A stretch of 64,000 nt of DNA from Leifsonia shinshuensis (lineage in GTDB: Bacteria; Actinomycetota; Actinomycetes; Actinomycetales; Microbacteriaceae): contig NZ_JAHHZQ010000001.1 of assembly GCF_022606355.1 (NCBI RefSeq), positions 1,054,001-1,118,000 on the forward strand. Direction: 5' to 3'. The number at the start of each line of letters is the position of its first letter. Within the stretch, counting starts at the first letter, position 1. A program made the position numbers and the translations under genes. Positions 27,607-36,419 of this stretch are shown here, one piece after another. The notes below the pieces were generated by a model. That model did not search any database and had not been told where the DNA came from. It was given only the letters and a program-made list of their open reading frames with translations.

Positions 27607-28454
27607 GAGGAGCCCTTCAGGAGGCGGTGGTCCGGCGGGAGACGGCGGCCGCGCGTGCGTCGGCGGGCGCTGACGACGCGGTCGACGACCACGAGGAGGA
27701 CGAAGGCGAACACCAGCGCCAGCAGGGCGAAGATGACCGCGACGAACGGATCGGATTGCGAGACCAGCAGCAGAGAGGTCTGCAGGTTCACCCGGCTGAG
27801 CAGCGAGGCGATCGTGAACTCGCCGAGCACCACGGCGATCGACAGAGCGGAGGCGGCCAGGATGCCGCGCCGCAGGTTCGGCACGAGCACGCGCCAGAAG
27901 GCGGTCCCCCAGCCGGCGCCGAGTGAGCGCGCCGCCTCGCTCAGCGTGATCATGTCGACGGCCGCGACGTTGCTCTGGATGGCCCGGTAGGCGTACGGCA
28001 GCACCGTGATGCCGTAGGCGAAGGCGAGCGTCCAGGCGCCGGACCCGAAGATCTGCGTGACCACGGCGTAGGTCGGGGCGAGGCCCACGACCATGACGAT
28101 GGCCGGGATCATGATCGGCAGCAGGCACACGGCCTCCAGCAGCCGCCGCAGCTTGGCGAAGCGCAGCTCGACGAGCACGATCGTCGGCAGCAGCACCAGC
28201 AGCACGATCGCGACCGTGACGACCGCCAGCACGAGGGAGTTGCCGAGCCCCTGGTAGACGCGGTCGTAGCGCGTCGTGCCCCCGCCGAAGACGGCGACCC
28301 AGCGGTCGAAGCTGTACACGCCCGGCTTCGCCGTGCGGAGGGTGAACTCGACCATCGACAGCAACGGGATCAGGAAGAACGCGCCGAGCACCACCCAGAT
28401 CACGGTGCGGACGACCGGGCCGGGCCCGAGGCGCAACGGGGCCGGCCGGCTCAC
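27603..28454 (-). CDS. ABC importer permease (second)
   Basis: The 283-residue inner-membrane permease has six helices and the EAA-type loop ITLSEAARSLGAGWGTAFWRVLVPNLRRGI cut here into ITLSEAARSLGAG and FWRVLVPNLRRG. GTG 28454 overlaps the stop of the first permease (28451) and its own stop overlaps the ATPase start, so the genes are translationally coupled. It pairs with the first permease to form the channel for a small solute. Confidence 0.92.
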   Translation of the reverse strand: MSRPAPLRLGPGPVVRTVIWVVLGAFFLIPLLSMVEFTLRTAKPGVYSFDRWVAVFGGGTTRYDRVYQGLGNSLVLAVVTVAIVLLVLLPTIVLVELRFAKLRRLLEAVCLLPIMIPAIVMVVGLAPTYAVVTQIFGSGAWTLAFAYGITVLPYAYRAIQSNVAAVDMITLSEAARSLGAGWGTAFWRVLVPNLRRGILAASALSIAVVLGEFTIASLLSRVNLQTSLLLVSQSDPFVAVIFALLALVFAFVLLVVVDRVVSARRRTRGRRLPPDHRLLKGSS

Positions 28455-29410
28455 CGCTGCCACCTCGCGGTGCGGCGGACCAGGGCGGAGTACGCCAGCA
28501 TCACCACGACCATCACGACGAGCATCCCGAGCGCCATCGACCCGGCCAGGTTCGCGCGGCCAAGGACGGTCTCCGAGATCAGAGCCTGACGGATCTGCAG
28601 CGACACGATGTTGTTCGCCTGGCCGACGAGCGCGGCCGCGGTCGCGTACGACGAGAACGCGTTGGCGAACAGCAGCAGGAGGCTGCCGAGGAACGAGGGC
28701 AGCAGGATCGGGCCGCCGACGCGCGTCCAGTAGGTCCAGCGGGTGCCGCCGAGGGTCGCGGTCGCCTCCAGCCACTGCGGGCGCAGGCCCTCGAGCGCGG
28801 GCAGGAACGTGATGACCATGAGCGGGATCTGGAAATACAGGTACGGCAGGATCAGGCCGGGGACCGTGTAGAGCCACACGCCGTCGGCGTAGATGTTGAT
28901 GTGGAAGGTGTTGCGCAGCAGCACCGTCACCAGGCCTTGCGCGCCGATCGTCGCGATGAACGCGAACGCCAGCATGACACCGCCGAACTGCGCGAGCACG
29001 CTGCTGGCCGAGTCGACGAGCGAGCGCGTCGTCCCGCCGGGGCGCGAGTGCAGCATCGCGAAGCAGAGCGCGGCTCCCGCGACCGCGCCGACGATGGCGG
29101 TGACGGCGGAGAGCCAGAACGCGCCGAAGAACGATCCGGCGATCGCGGGCTCGGTGAGCCCGGTGAGGTTGGACCAGGTGAACCGGCCCTCGCCGTCGAC
29201 GAAGCCGCTGCCCACCGCCACGAGGGTGGGAACGGCGAGGAAGACGACGACATAGAAGGCGAACGGGGTGAGGCCGAGCACGGCGGCGGCGCCACGGCGG
29301 CGCCGGCGCCTCGGCCGGGAGATGCCCGCCGACGACGGCTGCCGCCGGGAGTCACGCGAGGTGACCCCGGCGGCAGCGTCGGCCGCGGGTGCGGCGATGA
29401 TCTCGGTCAT
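28451..29410 (-). CDS. ABC importer permease (first)
   Basis: The 319-residue permease has an unusually basic N-terminus (residues 20-40, RRQPSSAGISRPRRRRRRG), six or seven helices and the EAA loop (WLEATATLGGTRWTYW, FWxRVGGPILLP type). Its start ATG (29410) shares a base with the stop of the solute-binding gene. It forms the heterodimeric membrane channel with the second permease. Confidence 0.92.
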   Translation of the reverse strand: MTEIIAAPAADAAAGVTSRDSRRQPSSAGISRPRRRRRRGAAAVLGLTPFAFYVVVFLAVPTLVAVGSGFVDGEGRFTWSNLTGLTEPAIAGSFFGAFWLSAVTAIVGAVAGAALCFAMLHSRPGGTTRSLVDSASSVLAQFGGVMLAFAFIATIGAQGLVTVLLRNTFHINIYADGVWLYTVPGLILPYLYFQIPLMVITFLPALEGLRPQWLEATATLGGTRWTYWTRVGGPILLPSFLGSLLLLFANAFSSYATAAALVGQANNIVSLQIRQALISETVLGRANLAGSMALGMLVVMVVVMLAYSALVRRTARWQR

Positions 29411-30549
29411 CAGCCGACTGCGTTGGCCCACTTGGCGTTCAGGAGCGTGCCCGCGTCGGTGGCCTGCTTGTCCGTCATGACGGCCACCTTCTCGAGCTTG
29501 CCGGGGAAGTCCTTGGTGTCGAGTGTGCCGGCCTTCTCCATGGCGTCGACGCGGGCCGGGTAGGCGCCGCCCTTCAGCCAGGCGTTCTGAGCGGCGTCGC
29601 TGTAGAGGTACTCCTCCCACAGGCGAGCGGCCGCCGGGTGCGGGGCGTCCTTGTTGATCGCCTGGTTGTAGTAGCCGACGTACGCGGTGCCGGGCAGGAC
29701 GACGTACTTCCAGTCGATGCCGCCGGACTTGATGGTGTCGGAGGTCGCGTAGCCCTTCTGGTTGAAGGACCAGTCGAGCAGCACGGGGGTCTCACCCGAG
29801 GCGATGGTGTTCGGCTTGCCGTCGGCGGCGTTCCAGTTGCCTGCGGCCTTGAGCTTGGTGAACCAGTCGATGCCCGGGGTCAGGTCGTCGAGCGTTCCGC
29901 CGTTCTGCAGGTCGGCGTACGCCACGGCGCCGGCAGCGGCCGCGGCCTGGGTCGGGTTGCCGTTGAGCGCGACGGCGCCCTTGAACTCCGGCTTCAGCAG
30001 GTCGGAGAACGACTTCGGCGCGGTCTTGATCTTGTTCGCGTCGTAGCCGACCGACATGACGCCGTAATAGCCGACCTTCCACAGGCCGTCCTTGTCCTTC
30101 TGGGCGTCGGGGATGTCCGCGAAGCCGGTGGGCTTGTACGGCGCGAAGTACTGGGTGTTCGCGAGCGCGACCGAGGAGCCGATGTCGAAGGTGTCGGGAG
30201 CGGTGTCCTGGCCCTTCAGCTTCTTCGCGGCGTCGATCTCCTCCTGGCTGGACGCGGAGTCCTGGCTCGGGTTGATGGTGATGCCGTACTTCTTGGTGAA
30301 GCCGTCGAAGATCTCCTGATAGTTGGCCCAGTCGCCCGGAGTGGCGATGATGTTGAGGCTGCCCTCCTTCTTGGCGGCGGCGACCAGGGCGTCCATCCCG
30401 CCGGCCGACGCGACGTCGGTGGCGGTGGCGACCTTGCTGGCGTCAGCTGTGCTGCTCGCGTCGGCGCCGCCCGAGCAGGCGGCCAGCGAGAGGGCGACGA
30501 CGGTCGCTGCGGCGGCGAGGCCGGCGACGCGAGCGCGCTTGTTGATCAC
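29410..30549 (-). CDS. ABC importer solute-binding lipoprotein
   Basis: The 379-residue extracytoplasmic lipoprotein has a basic signal peptide and lipobox LAAC with C25. The mature part is a two-lobed cluster F-like binding protein of the polyamine/iron/thiamine class (IIATPGDWANYQEIFDGFTKKYGI, TFDIGSSVALANTQYFAPY, LLDWSFNQKGY). Ligand is not readable. GTG 30549 follows GGAGGA by 6 nt. It is the first gene of the operon binding protein - permease - permease - ATPase. Confidence 0.92.
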   Translation of the reverse strand: MINKRARVAGLAAAATVVALSLAACSGGADASSTADASKVATATDVASAGGMDALVAAAKKEGSLNIIATPGDWANYQEIFDGFTKKYGITINPSQDSASSQEEIDAAKKLKGQDTAPDTFDIGSSVALANTQYFAPYKPTGFADIPDAQKDKDGLWKVGYYGVMSVGYDANKIKTAPKSFSDLLKPEFKGAVALNGNPTQAAAAAGAVAYADLQNGGTLDDLTPGIDWFTKLKAAGNWNAADGKPNTIASGETPVLLDWSFNQKGYATSDTIKSGGIDWKYVVLPGTAYVGYYNQAINKDAPHPAAARLWEEYLYSDAAQNAWLKGGAYPARVDAMEKAGTLDTKDFPGKLEKVAVMTDKQATDAGTLLNAKWANAVG

Positions 30550-30693
30550 GGAATATCCTCCAGTGCACGGGTTGGTGGCCGGGCGTTCGACCCGGCTCTT
30601 CGTCACGCTAGGGAGGCCGGGGTACGCGTGGACCAGCGGCGGGTAACGCGTCGGTGAACGATCGATGTCAGACCTTGCCGATAGGGTCGACCC

Positions 30694-31902
30694 GTGGTCG
30701 AACAGCTCTCCCCCGCCCTCGCGCGCCGCATCGCGCTCGCTGCCCAGGGTTTCGGGAGGCCACGGCCGGCTGTCGTGGGAACGCGCCAGCTCAACGCGCT
30801 GATCGACCGGCTCAACCTGCTGCAGATCGACTCGGTGAACGTCTTCGAGCGCAGCCACTACCTCCCGGCCTTCGCGCGCCTCGGCGCCTACGACCGCACG
30901 CTTCTCGACCGGCTGACGTTCGACGCCCGCGGGCCGCACACCGAGTACTGGGCGCACGAGGCCGCGTTCGTGCGCAAAGACGACTGGCCGCTTTTCCGGT
31001 GGCGGATGCGCGCCTATCGCGAGCGCTACGGCACCGGCAACGCCTGGTTCGCCGCGAACGAAAGCACACTGCAGTGGCTGCGCGCCGAACTCGCCGACAA
31101 GGGGCCGCTGGCGGCGAGCGAGATCGAGCACGACGCCAACCGGCGCTCCGGGCCGTGGTGGGGCTGGTCGGAGGTCAAGCGCGCGCTCGAGCGGATGTTC
31201 CTCTTCGGCGAAGTCGCGATCGCCGGTCGCACGCGCTTCCAGCGTCGGTACGGCCTGGTCGACGACGTGCTACCCGCGAGCGTCCTCGACCGCACCGTCG
31301 ACGATGACGACGCCATCCGCGAGCTGCTGCGCCGCTCTGCCGTCGCGCACGGCATCGGCACCGCGCGCGACCTGGCCGACTACTACCGGCTGAAGGGGCC
31401 GGCCGTTCAGCACGCCCTCCAGCAGCTCGAAGACGCCGGCGAGCTGATCCCGGTTCAGGTGCGCGGATGGGAGGGCCCCGGCGGGCGCCAGCTGAAGGCG
31501 TGGCTGCATCGCGACGCGCGCAAGCCGCGCTTGATCGACGCCGCGGCGCTGCTGTCGCCGTTCGACCCGGTCGTCTGGTTCCGCGACCGCGCATTGCGCA
31601 TGTTCGGCTTCCACTACCGCATCGAGATCTACACTCCCGCGCCGCAGCGCGTATACGGCTACTACTCGCTCCCGATCCTGCTCGACGACGAGCTCGTCGG
31701 CCGCATCGACCTGAAGAGCGACCGTCAGGCCGGCGTGCTGCGGGTGCAGTCCGCGTGGACCGAGTCAGGGCACGGCGGCCCGATCGCCGAACGTCTCGCG
31801 CCGCTGCTGGCGCAGACAGCGGCGTGGCAAGGTCTCGGCGAGGTGCGCGTCGCGGACGGGGCCCGCGGCGACCTCGCGCCGGTACTCGCGGCGGAGCTCT
31901 GA
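30694..31902 (+). CDS. YcaQ/AlkX-family DNA glycosylase
   Basis: The 402-residue protein is a winged-helix DNA glycosylase of the HTH_42 superfamily. Members of this family unhook interstrand crosslinks or excise bulky N-alkyl lesions. The catalytic motif QID (Q44-I45-D46, in LLQIDSVNVFERSHYLPAFARLG) matches the Q-x-D form of YcaQ/AlkX rather than the Q-x-Q of AlkZ. Further marks are HEAAFV, WWGWSEVKRALERMFLFGEVA and FDPVVWFRDRALRMFGFHYRIEIY. GTG 30694 starts the conserved N-terminus. It is divergent from the ABC importer. Confidence 0.88.
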   Translation: MVEQLSPALARRIALAAQGFGRPRPAVVGTRQLNALIDRLNLLQIDSVNVFERSHYLPAFARLGAYDRTLLDRLTFDARGPHTEYWAHEAAFVRKDDWPLFRWRMRAYRERYGTGNAWFAANESTLQWLRAELADKGPLAASEIEHDANRRSGPWWGWSEVKRALERMFLFGEVAIAGRTRFQRRYGLVDDVLPASVLDRTVDDDDAIRELLRRSAVAHGIGTARDLADYYRLKGPAVQHALQQLEDAGELIPVQVRGWEGPGGRQLKAWLHRDARKPRLIDAAALLSPFDPVVWFRDRALRMFGFHYRIEIYTPAPQRVYGYYSLPILLDDELVGRIDLKSDRQAGVLRVQSAWTESGHGGPIAERLAPLLAQTAAWQGLGEVRVADGARGDLAPVLAAEL

Positions 31903-31980
31903 GCCGTCGGAGCCCTGAACGGCGATGATGTCGCGACGGCACTCTCGCGGAGTCGCGGCACGCGGGGGTAAGGTGCGGGC

Positions 31981-32409
31981 ATGAGTTCACCGCTGGACTA
32001 TCTGAACGCCGACGGGGCCGATGAGGCCGACTTCGAACAGCCCATGCGCGAGCTCTTCGCCTATCGCGACGGCGATCATTGGCGCGACGGCATCGTGAGC
32101 GGCGTCAAACGCGGACCCGACGGCCGGGCGCACGTGCAGTTCGACGGCCGCATGTGGGTGACGACCGACGACGTCCGCGAGTCGACCCACTACATCGCGG
32201 TGCTGCTGAACCCCGACTCCACTGTCTACGCCGAGGTCATCACCGGCTACCGCGACGGAGCGCCAGCCGACCTCATCCGCGACATCGACGTGGTCGACGG
32301 CGCCATCAACGCGGGCACCGAGTGGCGCCCTCTCGACGAGCAGGCGGTGGGGACGCGCGTGCGCTACCGCTACACCGGCACCGCCGAGCTGGAGGCCGCC
32401 GAGGCGTAG
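31981..32409 (+). CDS. Small soluble protein, unknown function
   Basis: The 142-residue acidic protein has no membrane segment or known motif that I can name. It begins MSSPLDYLNADGADEADF and contains VKRGPDGRAHVQFDGRMWVTTDDVRES and EVITGYRDGAPADLIRDIDVVDGA, giving a mixed alpha/beta look. Codon use matches the neighbours. It ends just before an inverted-repeat terminator shared with htpX. Confidence 0.7.
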   Translation: MSSPLDYLNADGADEADFEQPMRELFAYRDGDHWRDGIVSGVKRGPDGRAHVQFDGRMWVTTDDVRESTHYIAVLLNPDSTVYAEVITGYRDGAPADLIRDIDVVDGAINAGTEWRPLDEQAVGTRVRYRYTGTAELEAAEA

Positions 32410-32420
32410 CCGCCGCGCCC

Positions 32421-32477
32421 ATTCGTCACGAATCGCGACATTCGTGGCACGAAACCGCGCATTCGTCACGAATGTCG
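32421..32477. terminator. Inverted and direct repeats between convergent genes
   Basis: An 11-bp stem, CGACATTCGTG (32436-32446) and CACGAATGTCG (32467-32477), is overlapped by a 13-bp direct repeat ATTCGTCACGAAT at 32421-32433 and 32461-32473, each itself nearly palindromic. The position between two stops fits a bidirectional terminator; there is no T-tract. Confidence 0.6.
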
Positions 32478-32499
32478 GGACGCCCGTCGGCGCGGATGC

Positions 32500-33390
32500 C
32501 TAGAAGGTGGAGCCCATCTTCTCGAGGCGGTCGACGCGCTCGGGGATGGGCGGGTGAGTCGAGAACAGGCGGCTCATGAGGCTGGGCTTGAGCGGCTCCG
32601 CGATCCAGAGGTGCGCCATACTGCTGTTCTGGCGCCGCATCGGCTGCGCGTGGTCCTGCAGCTTGAGGAGGGCGCTCGCCAGGGCATCCGGGTGGCGGGT
32701 GGTCATCGCGCCCGTCGCGTCGGCGAGGTACTCGCGCTGGCGCGAGACGGCGAGCTGCACGAGCGTGGCCACCAGCGGGGCGATGATCGCCGCGATGAGG
32801 CCCGCGATCAGGACGATCGGGTTGCCGCCTCCGCCGTTGTTGTTGTTGCGGTTGTTGCCGCCGAAGAACGCCATCCGCAGGAAGATGTCGGCGATGAGCC
32901 CGATCGCGACGGTGAGGCCGAAGACGATCATCGAGAGCCGGATGTCGTAGTTGCGCACGTGCCCGAGCTCGTGCGCCATCACGCCCTCCAGCTCGGCGTC
33001 GTTCATGATGTCGAGCAGACCCGTCGTCGCGGCCACGGAGGCGTGCTGCGGGTCGCGTCCCGTCGCGAACGCGTTGGGCGCGGGGTCGTTGATGATGTAG
33101 ACCGCCGGCATCGGCGTTCCGGTCGTGATCGAGAGGTTCTCGACGACGTTCCAGAGGCGCGGGTTGTCGGCCTTGGTGATCGGAACAGCCCCGGACATGC
33201 TGAGCGCCTGGCTGGAGGCCATGAAGTACTGGAAGACGGCGTAGACGATCGCGCCGATCGCGACCCAGGCGAAGATCGCCCAGCTGTTGTAGAGGTACGA
33301 GAACAGCCATCCGAGCGCACCGATGAGAATCAGGAACAGCAGGATGATGAAGACGGTGTTGCGCTTGTTCCTGGCGATAGCCCTGTACAT
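32500..33390 (-). CDS. htpX: M48 membrane metalloprotease HtpX
   Basis: The 296-residue zinc protease acts in membrane-protein quality control. It has two N-terminal membrane helices, the zinc motif HELGH (H140, E141, H144) with a downstream Glu ligand region (REYLADATGA), and two central helices around an Asn/Gly-rich loop (NNRNNNNGGGGNP). It lies 7 bp downstream of lemA, forming the common lemA-htpX operon. Confidence 0.95.
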   Translation of the reverse strand: MYRAIARNKRNTVFIILLFLILIGALGWLFSYLYNSWAIFAWVAIGAIVYAVFQYFMASSQALSMSGAVPITKADNPRLWNVVENLSITTGTPMPAVYIINDPAPNAFATGRDPQHASVAATTGLLDIMNDAELEGVMAHELGHVRNYDIRLSMIVFGLTVAIGLIADIFLRMAFFGGNNRNNNNGGGGNPIVLIAGLIAAIIAPLVATLVQLAVSRQREYLADATGAMTTRHPDALASALLKLQDHAQPMRRQNSSMAHLWIAEPLKPSLMSRLFSTHPPIPERVDRLEKMGSTF

Positions 33391-33397
33391 CGACGAC

Positions 33398-33964
33398 CTA
33401 GAACTGGACGCGCGGCGGCTCTGCGATCGCCGCCAGGTTGTCGACCTCGAAGAACTCGCGCTCGCTGAAGCCCAGGCGGCGGGCGAAGAGGTTGTTCGGG
33501 AAGACCTTGATCTTGGTGTTGAACTCGCGCACGCCGCCGTTGTAGAACCGGCGGGAGGCCTGGATCTTGTCTTCCGTGTCGACCAGGTCGGCCTGCAGGC
33601 GCAGGAAGTTCTGGCTCGCCTGCAGCTGCGGGTAGGCCTCGGCCACGGCGAAGATGCTCTTCAGGGCCGTCTGCATGTGGCCCTCGGCCACGGACGCCTC
33701 GCCCGGGGTCTGCGCCGTCAGGGTCTCTGCGCGCGCCTTGGTCACGGACTCGAAGACCCCGCGCTCGTGCGCGGCATAGCCCTTGACCGTCTCGATGAGG
33801 TTGGGGATGAGGTCGGCACGGCGCTTCAGCTGCACCGTGATGTCGCTCCACGCCTCGTCGACCCGGACTTTCAGTGTGACCAGCGAGTTGTATGTAGCCC
33901 AGAAGTAGATTCCGATGATCGCGATGAGCACGACGACGATGATGACCGGAATGAGCCATTCCAT
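33398..33964 (-). CDS. LemA family protein
   Basis: The 188-residue protein has an N-terminal membrane helix (IPVIIVVVLIAIIGIYFW) followed by a helical bundle with the LemA signatures VRVDEAWSDITVQLKRRADLIPNL, cut here at WSDITVQLKRRADLIPNL, and NGGVREFNTKIKVFP. LemA proteins are membrane-associated scaffolds often encoded with HtpX. ATG 33964 begins directly at the anchor. First gene of the lemA-htpX pair. Confidence 0.93.
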   Translation of the reverse strand: MEWLIPVIIVVVLIAIIGIYFWATYNSLVTLKVRVDEAWSDITVQLKRRADLIPNLIETVKGYAAHERGVFESVTKARAETLTAQTPGEASVAEGHMQTALKSIFAVAEAYPQLQASQNFLRLQADLVDTEDKIQASRRFYNGGVREFNTKIKVFPNNLFARRLGFSEREFFEVDNLAAIAEPPRVQF

Positions 33965-34115
33965 TGCGGGAACTCCTAAGCGTCTGGGCGCAGATCGACG
34001 GCGCTGACAGCATCCTAACCGGCGCGGATGCGCCTCCCACTGCCTTCCCACCACTCTCGAAGCAAGCGCAATGCGGATGGACAGCGCACGGGTGCCGGGG
34101 TGCACAATTGCTGAC

Positions 34116-34751
34116 GTGAGCGAGATCGTCGAACGCCGCAGGCGAGGACGCCCGCGCAAGGAGCGCGGGGCGGCCTCCACCCGCACGGCCATCGTGCGGG
34201 CGGCGGCCGACGAGTTCACCGAGCGCGGCTACGAGGCCGCGTCGCTGCGCGCCGTCGCCCGTCGGGCCGGAGTCGACTCCGCACTCGTCCACCACTACTT
34301 CGACGACAAGGCCGACCTCTTCGCCGCCACCCTCGAGGCTCCGCTGCGCCCGGATCGGGTGCTGGACATCGTGCTGGGCGCCCCGCGGGAGGCCGTGGGC
34401 GAGACGCTCGTGCGTTACCTGCTCACCCAGCTGGAAGACGAACGCGCGGCCGGGCGCATGGTGCTCATCCTGCGCACCGCGCTCGGGAGCGGCGCGGGAA
34501 CCCGGATGCTGCGTGAGTTCCTCACCAGGGAGGTGTTCACCCGCCTCGCTTCGCTGGCCCACACCGACGATGCCGATCTGCGCGCCGATCTGGCCGCGTC
34601 GCAGATCGCCGGCCTGCTGATGACGCGGTACGCACTGAAGCTCGAGCCGATCGCGACCGCAACTCCCGACGAGCTCGCGCGCCGGGTGGGGCCGGTGATC
34701 CAGTGGCATCTCTTCGGCGATCTTGACGGACGGGCCGGGCCGGGCGAATAA
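34116..34751 (+). CDS. TetR-family transcriptional regulator
   Basis: The 211-residue regulator has a basic N-terminus (RRRRGRPRKERG), a TetR helix-turn-helix at about residues 25-70 (LRAVARRAGVDSALVHHYFDDKADLF) and a ligand-binding C-terminal domain of the TetR_C_17-like type (VLILRTALGSGAGTRMLREFL). It is 8 bp upstream of an ABC-2 exporter. A 20-bp palindrome covers its stop codon and the exporter start, so it probably represses the exporter genes. Confidence 0.9.
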   Translation: MSEIVERRRRGRPRKERGAASTRTAIVRAAADEFTERGYEAASLRAVARRAGVDSALVHHYFDDKADLFAATLEAPLRPDRVLDIVLGAPREAVGETLVRYLLTQLEDERAAGRMVLILRTALGSGAGTRMLREFLTREVFTRLASLAHTDDADLRADLAASQIAGLLMTRYALKLEPIATATPDELARRVGPVIQWHLFGDLDGRAGPGE

Positions 34752-34769
34752 TTCATCACATGATGAATT
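34723..34769 (+). promoter_or_regulatory. Candidate promoter plus 20-bp TetR-like operator over the exporter start
   Basis: TTGACG (34723-34728) and GAATAA (34746-34751) are 17 bp apart. The perfect palindrome AATTCATCA-CA-TGATGAATT (34750-34769) overlaps the -10 element and the ATG of the ABC ATPase (34760). Predicted transcription would begin at or near that ATG, giving a leaderless mRNA, in line with the absence of a Shine-Dalgarno site. A bound TetR dimer would block it. Confidence 0.6.
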
Positions 34770-35599
34770 CAGGCGACGCCGCCGTCGTGATCGAGGGCCT
34801 GCGGGTGCGCCGAGGACGGACGAAGGTGCTCGACGGCCTCGACCTGAGCATCCCCCGCGGGCAGGTCGTCGGCCTCCTCGGACCGAGCGGCTGCGGCAAG
34901 ACGACGCTGATGCGGTCGATCGTCGGAGTGCAGCGGGTGGCGGGCGGCCGGGTGGAGGTGCTCGGCCAGCCGGCGGGATCCGGCGCACTGCGCCACCGGG
35001 TCGGCTACGTGACCCAGGCCGCGAGCGTCTACGACGACCTGACCGTGCGGCAGAACCTCGCCTACTTCCGCCGGGTGCTCGGCGCGGGCAGGGACGACGT
35101 CGATCGGGCGATCGACGCGACCGACCTGCGAGCGAACGCCGGACAGCTGGTCTCGACGCTCTCCGGCGGGCAGCGCAGCCGCGTCTCGCTGGCCGCCGCG
35201 CTGCTGGGCTCCCCCGACCTGCTGGTGCTCGACGAGCCGACGGTCGGGCTCGACCCGCTGCTGCGCGTCGAGCTGTGGTCGCTGTTCCACCGCCTCGCCG
35301 ACGGCGGCACCAGCCTGCTGATCTCGAGCCACGTGATGGACGAGGCGACGCGCTGCGACCGGCTGCTGCTGATGCGCGAGGGCGCGATCCTCGCCGACAC
35401 GACACCGGAGGAGCTGCTGGCCGAGACCGGCGCCGCCGACGCGGAGGGCGCGTTCCTCACGCTGCTGCGTCGGCACCACCCGCGTCACGCCCTCGATGAG
35501 CCCACGACGGACGGCCCGCCACCGGACGCCCCGGTGCCTGAGCAGCCGGAATCGAGTAGGCAGCACGGCGGCACAAGCGACGAGGAGGCCGCCCGATGA
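34760..35599 (+). CDS. ABC-2 type exporter ATPase
   Basis: The 279-residue ATPase has Walker A GPSGCGKT (41-48), Q-loop YVTQAASVYDDL, signature LSGGQRSR, Walker B LLVLDEPTVGLD and the switch His in ISSHVMDEA. It belongs to the DrrA/NodI-like group of drug or polysaccharide exporters. The C-terminal 35 residues are a Pro/Glu-rich linker. The stop overlaps the permease start by 4 nt. It is likely under the TetR encoded just upstream. Confidence 0.93.
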   Translation: MMNSGDAAVVIEGLRVRRGRTKVLDGLDLSIPRGQVVGLLGPSGCGKTTLMRSIVGVQRVAGGRVEVLGQPAGSGALRHRVGYVTQAASVYDDLTVRQNLAYFRRVLGAGRDDVDRAIDATDLRANAGQLVSTLSGGQRSRVSLAAALLGSPDLLVLDEPTVGLDPLLRVELWSLFHRLADGGTSLLISSHVMDEATRCDRLLLMREGAILADTTPEELLAETGAADAEGAFLTLLRRHHPRHALDEPTTDGPPPDAPVPEQPESSRQHGGTSDEEAAR

Positions 35600-36330
35600 A
35601 CGCCACCCGCACCCTCGCCACCACCGCGCGCGTCCTCACGCAGATCCGGCACGATCCGCGCACGGTCGGCCTCCTGGTGGTCGTCCCGAGCCTCCTGATC
35701 GGGCTCGTCGCCTGGATCTTCACCGACACCGACGTCTTCGCCACGATCGGACCGGCGATGCTGGCGCTGTTCCCGTTCGTCGTCATGTTCCTCGTCACGA
35801 GCATCACGACCCTCCGGGAGCGGCGCACGGGCACGTTGGAGCGACTGCTCTCGATGCCGCTGGGCAAGGGCGACTTCATCCTCGGCTACACGCTGGCGTT
35901 CGGGCTGCTGGCCGTGATCCAGTCGCTGGTCGCCTCCGGGTACGCGATCTGGGTCTGCGGTCTGACGATCAAGGGCGACGTGTGGCTCCTGGTCGCCGTC
36001 GCCGTGACCGACGCCGTGCTGGGCAGCACTCTGGGCCTGTTCGCGAGCGCGTTCGCCCGCACCGAGTTCCAGGTGGTGCAGTTCATGCCGGCGATCGTGT
36101 TCCCGCAGATCCTGCTCGGCGGCATCTTCCTCCCGCGCGACCAGCTTCCCGCGGGCCTGAAGGAGATCAGCGACTGGCTGCCGCTCTCGCACGCCGTCGA
36201 CGCCCTCAACGCCGTCGCGACGAACTCGCACGACGCCGCCTACGTGGGAGGCCAGCTCCTGATCATCGGCGCTTTCGCCGTCGGCGCCGTCGTCGTCGGC
36301 GCGCTCACCCTCCAGCGCCGCACCGCGTAG
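35596..36330 (+). CDS. ABC-2 type exporter permease
   Basis: The 244-residue protein has six membrane helices and the ABC-2 signatures LRERRTGTLERLLSMPLGKGDFI, cut here to RRTGTLERLLSMPLGKGD, and PAIVFPQILLGGIFLPRDQLP. With the upstream ATPase it forms a dimeric exporter of a drug- or lipid-like substrate. Start ATG overlaps the ATPase stop (ATGA). A long hairpin follows the stop. Confidence 0.92.
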   Translation: MNATRTLATTARVLTQIRHDPRTVGLLVVVPSLLIGLVAWIFTDTDVFATIGPAMLALFPFVVMFLVTSITTLRERRTGTLERLLSMPLGKGDFILGYTLAFGLLAVIQSLVASGYAIWVCGLTIKGDVWLLVAVAVTDAVLGSTLGLFASAFARTEFQVVQFMPAIVFPQILLGGIFLPRDQLPAGLKEISDWLPLSHAVDALNAVATNSHDAAYVGGQLLIIGAFAVGAVVVGALTLQRRTA

Positions 36331-36334
36331 CAGG

Positions 36335-36405
36335 CAGCCATCGGTTCCTCACTTTCTCCCGCCCCGGCCGGCGTGTTGCGGGAGGAAGTGAGGAATCGAT
36401 GGCTG
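36335..36405. terminator. 28-bp stem between convergent exporter and lactone oxidase genes
   Basis: Arms of 28 nt (36335-36362 and 36378-36405) begin CAGCCATCG and end CGATGGCTG, with only two G-T wobble positions and a 15-nt loop. It starts 4 bp after one stop and ends 14 bp before the other. It is well placed as a bidirectional terminator; no T-tract follows. Confidence 0.7.
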
Positions 36406-36419
36406 GGCGACGGGACGAC

